The notes under the pieces were generated by a model that saw only the letters and a program-made list of their open reading frames with translations, ran no database searches and was not told where the DNA came from. A program made the position numbers and the translations under genes. A DNA stretch of 64,000 nucleotides from Alkalibacter saccharofermentans DSM 14828 (GTDB lineage Bacteria > Bacillota > Clostridia > Eubacteriales > Alkalibacteraceae): NCBI RefSeq assembly GCF_900128885.1, contig NZ_FQTU01000009.1:1-64000 (forward strand). The letters are read 5' to 3'. Shown here one piece after another: positions 35,466-44,388 of the stretch (position 1 is the first letter of the stretch; every line of letters begins with the position of its first letter).

Positions 35466-35586
35466 CTGCATCCTCCGTAGTTTTATCTCTTAACAGTATA
35501 ATAAATTTATCTCTTAAAATCAAAATAAAATTAAAAAAAAGGTAAATGTAAATATATGTAGAAAAAGATAGAAGGAGGTGGTTTTT

Positions 35587-36246
35587 GTGATCAAAGGAAA
35601 GCTTGACAGGCAAAGCTTATGGATCATTGGTATTAGCCTGCTGATTCTCAGCGCTTTTATTTTATTCTATACAGGATTCACCAAAGGAAACATATCTTTG
35701 TCGTCGGACTATGAAATTGAAAAAAATATGGAAGAAAACGCAGCAGAAGAAAAATTGTTAGACAATGATATTATCAGTGGAGAAGAGGATATGGCTGAAG
35801 AGGAGCCTGAAATATATGTACATGTTTCCGGTGAAGTAAAAAGCCCCGGGGTGGTCAAGCTTAAAAGTGGATCGAGACTCTACGAAGCCGTAGAAAAAGC
35901 AGGGGGAATAACAAAGGATGGTGATTATGACAGCGTAAACCTGGCATCTCTCTTGACAGACCAGCAAAAAGTGGTGATTGGCAATATCAATGAGCCCAAA
36001 ATACCGGATAGCGTTTATGCAGGGGGCAGTGATGCTGAAATCACGACAAGCAACAAAATCAATATCAATTCGGCTGGGAAAACAGAGCTAGAAACGCTTC
36101 CAGGAATTGGTTCGACCATTGCTCAGAGCATAATAGACTACAGGCAGTCTAATAACGGATTTGCTTCAATAGATGATATAAAAAATGTTAATCGAATCGG
36201 GGATAAGACGTTCGATAAGATTAAGGATATGATAACTGCGAATTGA
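35587..36246 (+). CDS. comEA: Competence protein ComEA (DNA receptor)
   Basis: A 219-residue membrane-anchored DNA-binding protein. One N-terminal membrane helix (about 10-30), an acidic linker, an SLBB domain (about 75-130; YVHVSGEVKSPGVV) and a C-terminal helix-hairpin-helix domain (about 155-219; NINSAGKTELETLPGIG). The GTG at 35587 is favoured: AAGGAGG (35573-35579) is 7 bases upstream, while an in-frame GTG at 35578 lies within that site. comEC follows. Confidence 0.92.
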   Translation: MIKGKLDRQSLWIIGISLLILSAFILFYTGFTKGNISLSSDYEIEKNMEENAAEEKLLDNDIISGEEDMAEEEPEIYVHVSGEVKSPGVVKLKSGSRLYEAVEKAGGITKDGDYDSVNLASLLTDQQKVVIGNINEPKIPDSVYAGGSDAEITTSNKININSAGKTELETLPGIGSTIAQSIIDYRQSNNGFASIDDIKNVNRIGDKTFDKIKDMITAN

Positions 36247-36285
36247 CGATCAAGAAGGTGCATAAAAAATGAAAGCGGTGATGTT

Positions 36286-38580
36286 TTGAGACGTCTGTTT
36301 ATTTTATTGTTTGCCGGTTCAATAGCAATATCAGCCTCGATTTATTACGATAGGATGCTTCTTTTGCTTTTTCTAGTACCCATTGTTTCACTAGCCATAG
36401 GATCATGCAGGAAGATTAGCGAAAAATATTTGGCAGGGGTGCTGGTCGTATTGTTTTTAGCGATTGTATTTGGCAGGTCGACATACTTTATAAAAAGCCA
36501 ATCCGGCATGGAGTTTGGTCAAAATTCTTCAATTGAAGGCAGGGTGGCAAGCTTTCCATCAACTAAAAATGAAAATACAGGTTTCATTCTGCACGTCAAA
36601 AGTCTGGGGGAGAAAGTTCAGTGCTATATAAACATAAGCGAATATGATGTGCAGATAAAAAAAGGCGATGTAATAAAAGTGACAGGGATAGGGTATGCTC
36701 CAGACAGAAAGAGAAATCCGGGAGGATTTGATTATAATCTCTATCTGAGGTCAAAAGGCGTTTATTCTGTTTTCTACGCAGATTCCCAATCTCTCAAACT
36801 TATAAGAAGGGATATAAGTCCTTTGCTAAAGCCCATAGTCGACTTTAGAGAAAGAATCATAGATGAGATTGAAGATAAAATGGATAAAAGAAATGGGGAT
36901 TTTCTAAAGGGTTTGGTGTTTGGCATCAAAAGCATGGATGATGATGATTCCAGGATATTTACCAAAGGTGGAATATCCCACGTATTGGCTGTTTCTGGAC
37001 TTCACGTGGGGTTCATATACGGTTTTTTGTTGATTTTGGCATCCATATTAAAGATGTCCGGAAAAACAAGTTTCATTTTTGTGTGTATACTATTGATGCT
37101 GTATGCTTTTTTATGCGATTTTAGCATATCCGTGGCCAGGGCTTCATCGATGGCAGCCTTGCACCAGTTGGCGAAGGCTTATAAGCTTTCTTACGATACT
37201 CTTAACGCTCTTTTTTTTATAGGATGCGTCAATGCGGCCGTGAATCCGCTGATTGTTTACACATCTTCTTTTCTTCTTTCTTACTCTGCGGTCTTTGCCA
37301 TATCCGTTTTTTATCCTTTCCTCAAGGAGATTTTTTCTCGCCTTTTAAAAGAGAATTGGAAAAAGCCTATGGATGCACTGGCTATTACATTCGTTGTTCA
37401 GACATTCACATTTCCCATTATCTCTTACATCTTCAATGGGATCTCCCTGGTTTCTTTTATTCTAAACCTTATTGTAGTTCCAATAGCAGGCTTTATCTTG
37501 CTGACTTTTATGACGGCGATGCCTCTAATGGCAATGTTTGATGTGGCATCAGGCACGCTGATGTCATTATTTGACAGGTTGGCAGACTTGTGTTTTGCCA
37601 TTACTGAATCTTTTATTGGTCACGGATTTTCATATATTACAGTACCTACAATGTCCACATCATTTATATTGCTTTACTACACTTTTTTATTTAGCCTTGC
37701 GGGTTATTTTTATTTGGATATTCGAGGTCGAAAGGCGGCATTAACCATATGGATATGCCTTCTGTGGCTATTAATAGTCCCCGTGCATTTTTTCAGCAAT
37801 AATCTTATAGTCACAGCACTGGATGTTGGACAAGGAGACAGCATACTCATAGAGGCCCCGGGAGGAGAAAACATATTGATAGATGGAGGAGGATCATATA
37901 ACAGACGCATCGGCGAGGATGTGGTTTTAAAAGCACTGTTAAGCAAAAACATCAGGAAGTTGGATCTTGTAATATGCACCCATTCCCATTATGATCATAT
38001 AGGTGGGATTGTAGAAATAATAGATGCTGTCAATATTAAACACATAATGATAAATCCATTGGAAGATGAGGGGTTTGAAATTTTGGCTGAAAGAGGAGTA
38101 AAAGCCGGATCCAAAATAGTCTATTCAAAAGAAGACCAAAAGATAGGATTGTCAAAGGATATAAATATGACAGTTTATTACCCAGGTGACAATACTATTT
38201 ATTTGGATGCAAACAACAGTTCAGTGGTTCTCAAATTAATATATGACGAAGTTTCGTTTTTATTTACCGGAGATATCGAAGAAGAAGGGGAAAGAGAGCT
38301 GGTAGCAATGAACAAAGATTTAGACAGCACAATCTTAAAAATCCCACATCATGGGAGCAACACGTCGACGACAGAAGAATTCTTGGCTTTGGTAAATCCT
38401 GAATATGCAATAATAAGCGTGGGTAGAAACAACAGATATGCACATCCTTCGGATAAAACACTTGAAAGATTAGCTGGGGAAGGTATAAAATACTTACGTA
38501 CAGATTTAAACGGAGCAGTTGAGTTTGTAACCGATGGGGAGAAAGTAAATATCAAAACTTATATAGAGGAGCATCCATGA
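36286..38580 (+). CDS. comEC: Competence channel protein ComEC/Rec2
   Basis: A 764-residue DNA-uptake channel. The N-terminal membrane segments and OB-like domain (residues about 75-150) precede the Competence membrane domain (GGISHVLAVSGLHVGFIYG). The C-terminal metallo-beta-lactamase domain contains LDVGQGDSILI and the metal motif HSHYDHIGG starting at residue 566, and is probably a nuclease. The gene is complete. The only in-frame start is TTG at 36286. A 6-codon ORF (36269-36289) with its own ribosome site ends over this TTG and may couple translation. Confidence 0.92.
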   Translation: MRRLFILLFAGSIAISASIYYDRMLLLLFLVPIVSLAIGSCRKISEKYLAGVLVVLFLAIVFGRSTYFIKSQSGMEFGQNSSIEGRVASFPSTKNENTGFILHVKSLGEKVQCYINISEYDVQIKKGDVIKVTGIGYAPDRKRNPGGFDYNLYLRSKGVYSVFYADSQSLKLIRRDISPLLKPIVDFRERIIDEIEDKMDKRNGDFLKGLVFGIKSMDDDDSRIFTKGGISHVLAVSGLHVGFIYGFLLILASILKMSGKTSFIFVCILLMLYAFLCDFSISVARASSMAALHQLAKAYKLSYDTLNALFFIGCVNAAVNPLIVYTSSFLLSYSAVFAISVFYPFLKEIFSRLLKENWKKPMDALAITFVVQTFTFPIISYIFNGISLVSFILNLIVVPIAGFILLTFMTAMPLMAMFDVASGTLMSLFDRLADLCFAITESFIGHGFSYITVPTMSTSFILLYYTFLFSLAGYFYLDIRGRKAALTIWICLLWLLIVPVHFFSNNLIVTALDVGQGDSILIEAPGGENILIDGGGSYNRRIGEDVVLKALLSKNIRKLDLVICTHSHYDHIGGIVEIIDAVNIKHIMINPLEDEGFEILAERGVKAGSKIVYSKEDQKIGLSKDINMTVYYPGDNTIYLDANNSSVVLKLIYDEVSFLFTGDIEEEGERELVAMNKDLDSTILKIPHHGSNTSTTEEFLALVNPEYAIISVGRNNRYAHPSDKTLERLAGEGIKYLRTDLNGAVEFVTDGEKVNIKTYIEEHP

Positions 38581-39599
38581 ATTATAAAGAGCTTTTAAAG
38601 GATATAAAAGATAATAACATAGGGGAATTATATCTTGTGTATGGGGAAGAATATCTCCTATCATCGATGATGGTGAAAAATCTAAAGAAGGCATTAGTAG
38701 ATGAGAGCTTTGAACAATTCAATTACCACAAGATAGACGACAAAAACACTACTGCGGATGACATAATAAGTCAGTGCGAAACGATGCCTTTTATGAGCGA
38801 AAAGAGGATGGTTCTGATAGTTGATTATCCCTTGCTTGCAAATACCGGAGGAAACGAAAAGGATGGAGACAAGCTTATAGAGTATTTGAATTCTCCAAAC
38901 AAAAGTACATGTCTGGTTTTTATAAGCAAGACAATAGATAAAAAGAGAAGGTTGTATAAAAACATAGCAAAAAATGGAAGTTTAGTGGAATGCGCCAAGC
39001 TGGAGAGAAAAGATCTTGAAAGATGGATTACAAAGCGTATAAGGATATCCGGCAAAACAATAGATAAAAAGGCTATGGATTTATTTATTGAAGGGATGGA
39101 CTACCTTGGGAAAGACAGTAAAATGACCTTGGGTGATATTGAAAACGAAACTGAAAAGCTGATATCCCTGGGGGGAAATGACAGGATTATTACTCAGGAA
39201 GAAGTAGAAAAAATAATGGTTAAAAGCATGGAGTCGAATATATTTAAAATGTTGGATCACATAGGAACAGGCAATTTGAAAGATGGACTTGAGATATTGG
39301 ATTACCTATTTGATAGTGGAGAGCCGGCTATAAAGATTCTTTCCATGATAGTTAGACAGTTCAGAATAATGTATCAGTGCAAAATCCTTAAAATGAAAGG
39401 GTATTCAACGGAGAATATTGCCTCTTTGACGGGTTTGAGAACTTTTATGGTCAACAATGCGTTGAGGCAATCGAGGAGATTCGATTTTGATAAACTTAAA
39501 AAAGCCTACAACAGATGTGCCAGAATCGATATCCTGCTAAAAAGCTCAAGAGCGGACCCGAAAGTACTGCTGGAGCTTTTGTTGTACGATTTTAGATGA
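38577..39599 (+). CDS. holA: DNA polymerase III delta subunit
   Basis: The 340-residue clamp-loader subunit that opens the sliding clamp. The N-terminus (GELYLVYGEEYLLSSMMVKNLKK) and the degenerate AAA+ fold with FMSEKRMVLIVDYPLL are typical, as is the C-terminal RQFRIMYQCKIL helix region. ATGA overlap with comEC (4 bp). The comEA-comEC-holA-rpsT arrangement is common in Firmicutes. Confidence 0.93.
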   Translation: MNYKELLKDIKDNNIGELYLVYGEEYLLSSMMVKNLKKALVDESFEQFNYHKIDDKNTTADDIISQCETMPFMSEKRMVLIVDYPLLANTGGNEKDGDKLIEYLNSPNKSTCLVFISKTIDKKRRLYKNIAKNGSLVECAKLERKDLERWITKRIRISGKTIDKKAMDLFIEGMDYLGKDSKMTLGDIENETEKLISLGGNDRIITQEEVEKIMVKSMESNIFKMLDHIGTGNLKDGLEILDYLFDSGEPAIKILSMIVRQFRIMYQCKILKMKGYSTENIASLTGLRTFMVNNALRQSRRFDFDKLKKAYNRCARIDILLKSSRADPKVLLELLLYDFR

Positions 39600-39617
39600 T
39601 AGCAGGCAAAAAAAAAC

Positions 39618-39643
39618 AGACTACTTTGAGTAGTCTTTTTTTT
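39618..39643. terminator. Bidirectional terminator between holA and rpsT
   Basis: AGACTACT and AGTAGTCT form a perfect stem around TTG, with T8 after it and A-tract before it. It can end both holA and the convergent rpsT transcript. Confidence 0.88.
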
Positions 39644-39675
39644 AGACACGTTGTGGGAAATATAGAACGGGGTTT

Positions 39676-39936
39676 TTACATCGCATTAAGTTTTCTTGCA
39701 AGGCTGCTTTTCTTTCTTGCAGCTGAGTTTCTATGAAGCACTCCTTTTGCAACACCTTTATCAAGTCTTTGAACAGCAACTTTAAAAGCGGCAAGAGCAG
39801 TTTCCGGATCTCTAGAATCAAGAGCCACCTCGAACTTTTTGATGCTAGTTTTTATACCGGTTTTAACGCTTCTGTTTCTTACAGTTCTTAGCTCTGCGAT
39901 TTGAGCTCTTTTCATAGCTGATTTGATATTTGCCAT
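39676..39936 (-). CDS. rpsT: 30S ribosomal protein S20
   Basis: An 86-residue basic helical protein that binds 16S rRNA. It begins MANIKSAMKRAQIAE and contains NRSVKTGIKTSIKKFE and the C-terminal KGVLHRNSAARKKSSLARKL, all standard for bS20. The start at 39936 has a GGGGTGG ribosome site; a longer frame starting 18 bp upstream lies across that site. Confidence 0.97.
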   Translation of the reverse strand: MANIKSAMKRAQIAELRTVRNRSVKTGIKTSIKKFEVALDSRDPETALAAFKVAVQRLDKGVAKGVLHRNSAARKKSSLARKLNAM

Positions 39937-40027
39937 GTTTTCACCACCCCTCATTCTTTATAACATTAGATATTCTATCACTTTAACACTGAAAACTCAA
40001 GGGTTTTTTACAAATATTGAAGGGCAA

Positions 40028-40861
40028 CTAGACATCTATGTTATGGGCCTTGTAATTGCCTAAAATTTTGAATTTGGGGCATAAGTCTTCGAGCTCTTTA
40101 AGTGCCGCGGTTACGTTTTTGGCACCTAGGTTTCCTTCAACATCTACAAAATAAGAATATGCCCAAGGCGTGTTTCTAGTTGGTCGGGATATAAGCTTTA
40201 AAAGATTGATATCATTTTTTGCAAATATGCCCAAGGAGCTATACAATGCACCGGGTTTGTGTGGAGTGGTGAAATATAGACTTATTTTATCCTTGTCGTC
40301 AGACATAACAGGATTAGTTCCAATTATTATGAACTTGGTTATGTTATTGAAGTAATTATTTATTCCCGTTGCCAAGACTTCCAGATCATATAGTTTGCCT
40401 GCCATTTCGCTACCGATGGCCGCACAGCTTTTATCTTGTTTATCCTTGACAAGCTTGGCGCTGATAGCTGTGTTAGTTGTGGGAATAGGACTCAAGCCGC
40501 GGCCTCTGATAAAGCGGCTGCACTGGTCAAGTGCCTGTTGATGGGAATAAACAGTCTTTATATCATCGATAGAAGAGCCTTTGATGCCCAAAAGATTATG
40601 TTTGACCTCAATGCACCGTTCGCCAACTATTAAGGCCGTTGAGGATACCAGAAGATCAAAAACTTCGTATACCCCTCCTGTTGTGGAATTCTCAAAGGGA
40701 ATAATCCCAAAATCCACATCTCCATTTTCAACAGTTTCAAAAACGTCTCCAAACAGCGGTTTGTTAATTGATTCTATATTTTCTCCGAAATGTTCATGCA
40801 TGGCTTGGTAGCTGTATGATCCCGGTACTCCCTGATAGGCGATTTTTAACTTTTTCATCAT
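40028..40861 (-). CDS. pheA: Prephenate dehydratase
   Basis: Converts prephenate to phenylpyruvate for phenylalanine synthesis. The 277-residue monofunctional enzyme has a bilobed catalytic domain (1 to about 180; AYQGVPGSYSYQA and IIPFENSTTGGV) and a C-terminal ACT domain (about 192-270; PHKPGALYSSLGIF). Two normally conserved motifs are altered: the catalytic TRF reads TKF, and the regulatory ESRP reads ISRP. Feedback control by phenylalanine may therefore differ. Monocistronic, no attenuator seen. Confidence 0.9.
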   Translation of the reverse strand: MMKKLKIAYQGVPGSYSYQAMHEHFGENIESINKPLFGDVFETVENGDVDFGIIPFENSTTGGVYEVFDLLVSSTALIVGERCIEVKHNLLGIKGSSIDDIKTVYSHQQALDQCSRFIRGRGLSPIPTTNTAISAKLVKDKQDKSCAAIGSEMAGKLYDLEVLATGINNYFNNITKFIIIGTNPVMSDDKDKISLYFTTPHKPGALYSSLGIFAKNDINLLKLISRPTRNTPWAYSYFVDVEGNLGAKNVTAALKELEDLCPKFKILGNYKAHNIDV

Positions 40862-40977
40862 ATATCCGTCCTTTTTTATAAGCTCTATTCATTATAATGA
40901 ATAAAAAGAAAATAATCAACTGATCGAAAGTAAGGGGAATTTCAAAAAATTTACTTCCTAAATCATCTGAATTGGTT

Positions 40978-40983
40978 TATAAT
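40978..40983 (+). promoter_or_regulatory. -10 box of the 6S RNA gene
   Basis: A perfect TATAAT, about 8-10 bp before the expected 5' end of the 6S RNA. No convincing -35 box is visible at the usual distance. Confidence 0.55.
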
Positions 40984-40989
40984 GAATAT

Positions 40990-41167
40990 AAATCAATTCC
41001 TGAAATGTTCGAGGTACTCTGATATTTTGAACCTACAACATTCATAAGGGAGTTCGAAGTTCTTGAGCGTATGTCATGCCTCTTTAAGTGGAAGACAGAG
41101 GTTTGAGACAGGACACCCACCTAGATCTTTCTAGGCGTCAAAATTCAGAGAACGGCATTTCGGGAAT
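40990..41167 (+). ncRNA. ssrS: 6S RNA
   Basis: A global regulator that mimics an open promoter and binds RNA polymerase holoenzyme. The closing stem is formed by ATTCCTGAAATGT (40996-41008) and GCATTTCGGGAAT (41154-41166) with one G-U pair. The 5' strand continues with TTCGAGG as in other 6S RNAs, and a large central bubble precedes a long irregular apical stem. The size is about 175 nt. The TATAAT at 40978 and the terminator at 41168 delimit it. A short ORF crossing the 3' half is not considered coding. Confidence 0.83.
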
Positions 41168-41193
41168 AAAGCACCTTTTGGTGCTTATTTTTT
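41168..41193 (+). terminator. Terminator of 6S RNA
   Basis: AAGCACC and GGTGCTT form a stem around TTTT, followed by ATTTTTTATT. It begins directly after the 6S closing stem. Confidence 0.85.
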
Positions 41194-41266
41194 ATTGTAG
41201 GGAAACGATTTTTTACTTAAGGAAAAATAAAATTTCAAGTGATATATTAAGCGGGTTGAGGAGAAT

Positions 41267-42157
41267 ATGAAAGAAGACAATAATACGTTTGTTTATAAAA
41301 ATAACTGTGGGGAAATTTCCCTTAAGAATTACTTGGCGGACTGCAAAGGTTATTCTTCCAGACTTATTAGGTTCATCAAAAGGGAAGGCAAAATGCTTGT
41401 AAATAGGAAAACTGCCCGTATGGACAGAGTTCTATCCCAGGGAGACGAGGTAGCCGTATTGATGCCTGTTGAAGAGATCGATGCTCCGACACAAAAGATA
41501 GACTTGAAGATAATATACGAAGACCTTGATTTGCTCATTGTAGCCAAAGAAGCCCTGATGGTCACGCATCCTACTAGGAGCCATCAAGAAAACAACCTGG
41601 CCAATGGGGTAGCTTACTACTTCTCTGAAAAAGATATCAAGGCAAAGATAAGGTTCGTAAACCGTCTAGACCGAGATACTACCGGCTTGGTGGTGATTGC
41701 CAAGAGTAAATTTGCACATCAGCATTTACAGAGTCAAATGAAAGAAGGAAACATTAAAAAAACCTATTTTGCAGTGGTTCATGGCGTATTAAAGGACAAC
41801 TCAGGGACCATAGATCTGCCCATTGGCAGAGAATCAGATGAATCCTTTGAAAGAAGCGTTATGGCGGAAGGGAAAAAATCCGTAACACATTATGATGTCT
41901 TAAAATCCAACAACATTTACTCCCTCGTTAAGCTGGACTTGGAAACAGGCAGGACACATCAGATTCGAGTTCATATGAAAGCCTTGGGGCATCCCTTGGC
42001 AGGAGATCCGCTATACAATCCCGGAAATTCGGATATGATCGACAGGCAAGCTTTGCACAGCGGCGAAATGGAATTCATTCAGCCGAGGACTGGAAAGAAG
42101 ATAAAGGTCGAAGCCTCGATTCCTGAGGATATGAAAAATTTGATTGAAAAAATCTAA
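41267..42157 (+). CDS. RluA-family pseudouridine synthase (RluD-like)
   Basis: A 296-residue enzyme with an N-terminal S4-like domain (LKNYLADCKGYSSRLIRFIKREGKML) and a catalytic domain with the Asp in NRLDRDTTGLVV. The later TGRTHQIRVHMKALGHPLAGDPLY segment is typical of RluD/YlyB proteins. Paralogous to the gene at 6964. The modified rRNA position is not determinable here. It precedes the PBP1A gene by 34 bp. Confidence 0.92.
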   Translation: MKEDNNTFVYKNNCGEISLKNYLADCKGYSSRLIRFIKREGKMLVNRKTARMDRVLSQGDEVAVLMPVEEIDAPTQKIDLKIIYEDLDLLIVAKEALMVTHPTRSHQENNLANGVAYYFSEKDIKAKIRFVNRLDRDTTGLVVIAKSKFAHQHLQSQMKEGNIKKTYFAVVHGVLKDNSGTIDLPIGRESDESFERSVMAEGKKSVTHYDVLKSNNIYSLVKLDLETGRTHQIRVHMKALGHPLAGDPLYNPGNSDMIDRQALHSGEMEFIQPRTGKKIKVEASIPEDMKNLIEKI

Positions 42158-42191
42158 AATGATGTGGTTATAGCATAATAAAGGAGAAAAA

Positions 42192-44339
42192 ATGAAGAGA
42201 GCGTTGATGATTATTGCAGCTTTAATATTGTTAATAGCTGCTTCTGCAGTGGTTTTCTTTTTATCCATAGAAGCGGCGGATGTAGAGGGGTTTGAATACA
42301 AGCCGAATCAGAAGACCATAATATTTTCCGATGACGGTGAAGAAATTGGAGAAATATACGAAGAAAACAGAACATACGTGACACTCGACCGAATACCGGA
42401 AGATCTAAAAAATGCTATAGTGGCTGTGGAAGATAATAGGTTCTACATACACAACGGATTTGATCTTGTAGGCATAACAAGGGCGTTTTTGACTAATTTC
42501 AGAGCGGGGACAATATCGGAAGGTGCAAGCACCATTACGCAACAGTTGGCTAGGAATATATTTGAAGAAATATCTACGGAAAAGACTGCAGCTAGAAAGA
42601 TAAAAGAGATTAAAACGGCGGTGATGTTGGAGAAACGGTTCGGCAAAGAGCAGATCTTAGAGATGTATCTGAATGAGATATACTTGGGAGGAGGAGCTTA
42701 TGGCGTTCAAGAAGCCAGCGTGCGCTATTTTGGGAAGAATGTCTGGGAGCTTAATCTTGCCCAATGTGCATTGATAGCGGGGCTTCCACAGGCTCCAAGC
42801 GCCTATCAACCTGATGTGTACTTTGACAGAGCAAAAGCTAGGCAAGAAAAAGTGCTTCAAAGAATGGTAGAAGAGGGATTTATAACAGAAGATGCATCTG
42901 TTGGAGCAAAAGCTGAAGAACTTGAGATACGAAATTCTAGCAGTGAGGAAAAAGTCGGTAGGTACAAAAAAAACTACGAAGCTTTCATAAGGACTGTGAT
43001 AGATGAGTACACAGAAATATACAAGGATGCTAATTACATAGACAAAGACCAAGAGGCAAGAAGTGAAGCCCTGGAAAGCTTGAAAAGGGATGGACTAAGG
43101 ATTTATACTTCTATAAATGCAAAAATCCAAGAGAAAGCTGTTGAAAGCGTATCTTTAGCAATAGAAAATTATAGTTTGACAGAAGCTACCGGGGCTATTG
43201 TTACCATTGATGCAAAAAATGGAGCAATTCTTGCCTATTATGGTGGAACAAGCGATATTGATTTCGCATCGACGCCCAGACAGCCTGGTTCCACATTAAA
43301 GCCGTTGATATATTCAGCGGCTTTACAAGAAGGCATAATTCAGGAAAATACACTGTTAGTGGATAGACGGACAGACTTTAATGGTTATTCACCGTCGAAT
43401 TTCTCAAACAGATATTACGGTTATGTCACAATCAGGCAGGCGCTTGTGCAATCCCTAAATATACCTGCAGTCCAGACCATGAATGATTTGGGAATTGAAA
43501 AAACCTTATCGTATTTAGAAGAAATGGGGATACAAACAATTGACAAAGAGGATTTCAGACTGCCTACAGCATTAGGAGGAATGACATATGGAGTTACGCC
43601 GTTGGACATGGCCACGGCATATACGATTTTTGCCAATGGAGGAGCGAAGACTGATCCTTGGAGTATTCTATCGGTAGATGGCAGCAATGGAAGGAATATT
43701 TACAGAAAAAACTTAAGCCAGACTGAAGATGATAACATCATCGACGAAGATATTGCTGAATATATTAGTGGAATTCTCGTTGACAACGTGGTGCGAGGGA
43801 CAGGGAAAAATGCGGGCAACAAATTTGTGACCGGAGGGAAAACAGGCACTAGTTCAGAAAGCAAGGATTTGTGGTTTGTGGGCTTTACCGGAAACGCTAC
43901 GACCTCTATATGGTTGGGAAATCCTGACCGCAAGGGAATAGGTGGTTCGGGAAGCTATTGTGCATGGGGATACGGCGAGTACATGTCTAACATAGGAGAC
44001 TATCTTCTAAACAGCAATTATAACCTGGTTTCAGGGGAATCAGGTTACGAATTGGAAACTATTTATGTATTGCTGGATGAAAATGCAATAAGCGGTGGTT
44101 CCCCATACGTGGATGAAACCATGATAGCTGAACTTTCCGTCTTGGAGGAAGACCTTCACTTTTTTGAAAATGTCAGAGTCCTAAGGGTTGAGGTGGATCG
44201 AAGCACAGGCAAGTTGTTTGCACAAGGCAAATGCTTGGAGAAAGATAAGGAAGTTAGATTTTATCTGCCTGAGAATGTGCCTGAAGAATGCGACAAATCC
44301 CACATACTCGACAGATTAAGAGAAATATTTCAAAGGTAG
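42192..44339 (+). CDS. Class A penicillin-binding protein (PBP1A)
   Basis: A bifunctional peptidoglycan synthase of 715 residues. After one N-terminal membrane helix (about 5-25) comes the glycosyltransferase domain with catalytic E80 in VAVEDNRFYIHNGFD and the GASTITQQLARN motif. The transpeptidase domain has S367-x-x-K370 (STLK), SLN in the QSLNIPAVQT segment, and KTG in GGKTGTSSESKDLWF. It is complete and ends in a small acidic tail. Confidence 0.95.
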   Translation: MKRALMIIAALILLIAASAVVFFLSIEAADVEGFEYKPNQKTIIFSDDGEEIGEIYEENRTYVTLDRIPEDLKNAIVAVEDNRFYIHNGFDLVGITRAFLTNFRAGTISEGASTITQQLARNIFEEISTEKTAARKIKEIKTAVMLEKRFGKEQILEMYLNEIYLGGGAYGVQEASVRYFGKNVWELNLAQCALIAGLPQAPSAYQPDVYFDRAKARQEKVLQRMVEEGFITEDASVGAKAEELEIRNSSSEEKVGRYKKNYEAFIRTVIDEYTEIYKDANYIDKDQEARSEALESLKRDGLRIYTSINAKIQEKAVESVSLAIENYSLTEATGAIVTIDAKNGAILAYYGGTSDIDFASTPRQPGSTLKPLIYSAALQEGIIQENTLLVDRRTDFNGYSPSNFSNRYYGYVTIRQALVQSLNIPAVQTMNDLGIEKTLSYLEEMGIQTIDKEDFRLPTALGGMTYGVTPLDMATAYTIFANGGAKTDPWSILSVDGSNGRNIYRKNLSQTEDDNIIDEDIAEYISGILVDNVVRGTGKNAGNKFVTGGKTGTSSESKDLWFVGFTGNATTSIWLGNPDRKGIGGSGSYCAWGYGEYMSNIGDYLLNSNYNLVSGESGYELETIYVLLDENAISGGSPYVDETMIAELSVLEEDLHFFENVRVLRVEVDRSTGKLFAQGKCLEKDKEVRFYLPENVPEECDKSHILDRLREIFQR

Positions 44340-44343
44340 AAAT

Positions 44344-44388
44344 AGACGTAGCTTTATAGTTTTTTTATATAGCTGCGTCTCGTTTTAT
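44344..44388. terminator. Bidirectional terminator after PBP1A gene
   Basis: AGACG-T-AGCT-T-TATA pairs with TATA-T-AGCT-G-CGTCT around a T-rich loop, followed by CGTTTTATT. It covers the last codons of the convergent GNAT-like gene. Confidence 0.7.

Noticed and set aside
41088..41270. Open frame of 60 codons between pheA and the pseudouridine synthase
   Set aside because: It crosses the 3' half of the 6S RNA and its terminator.
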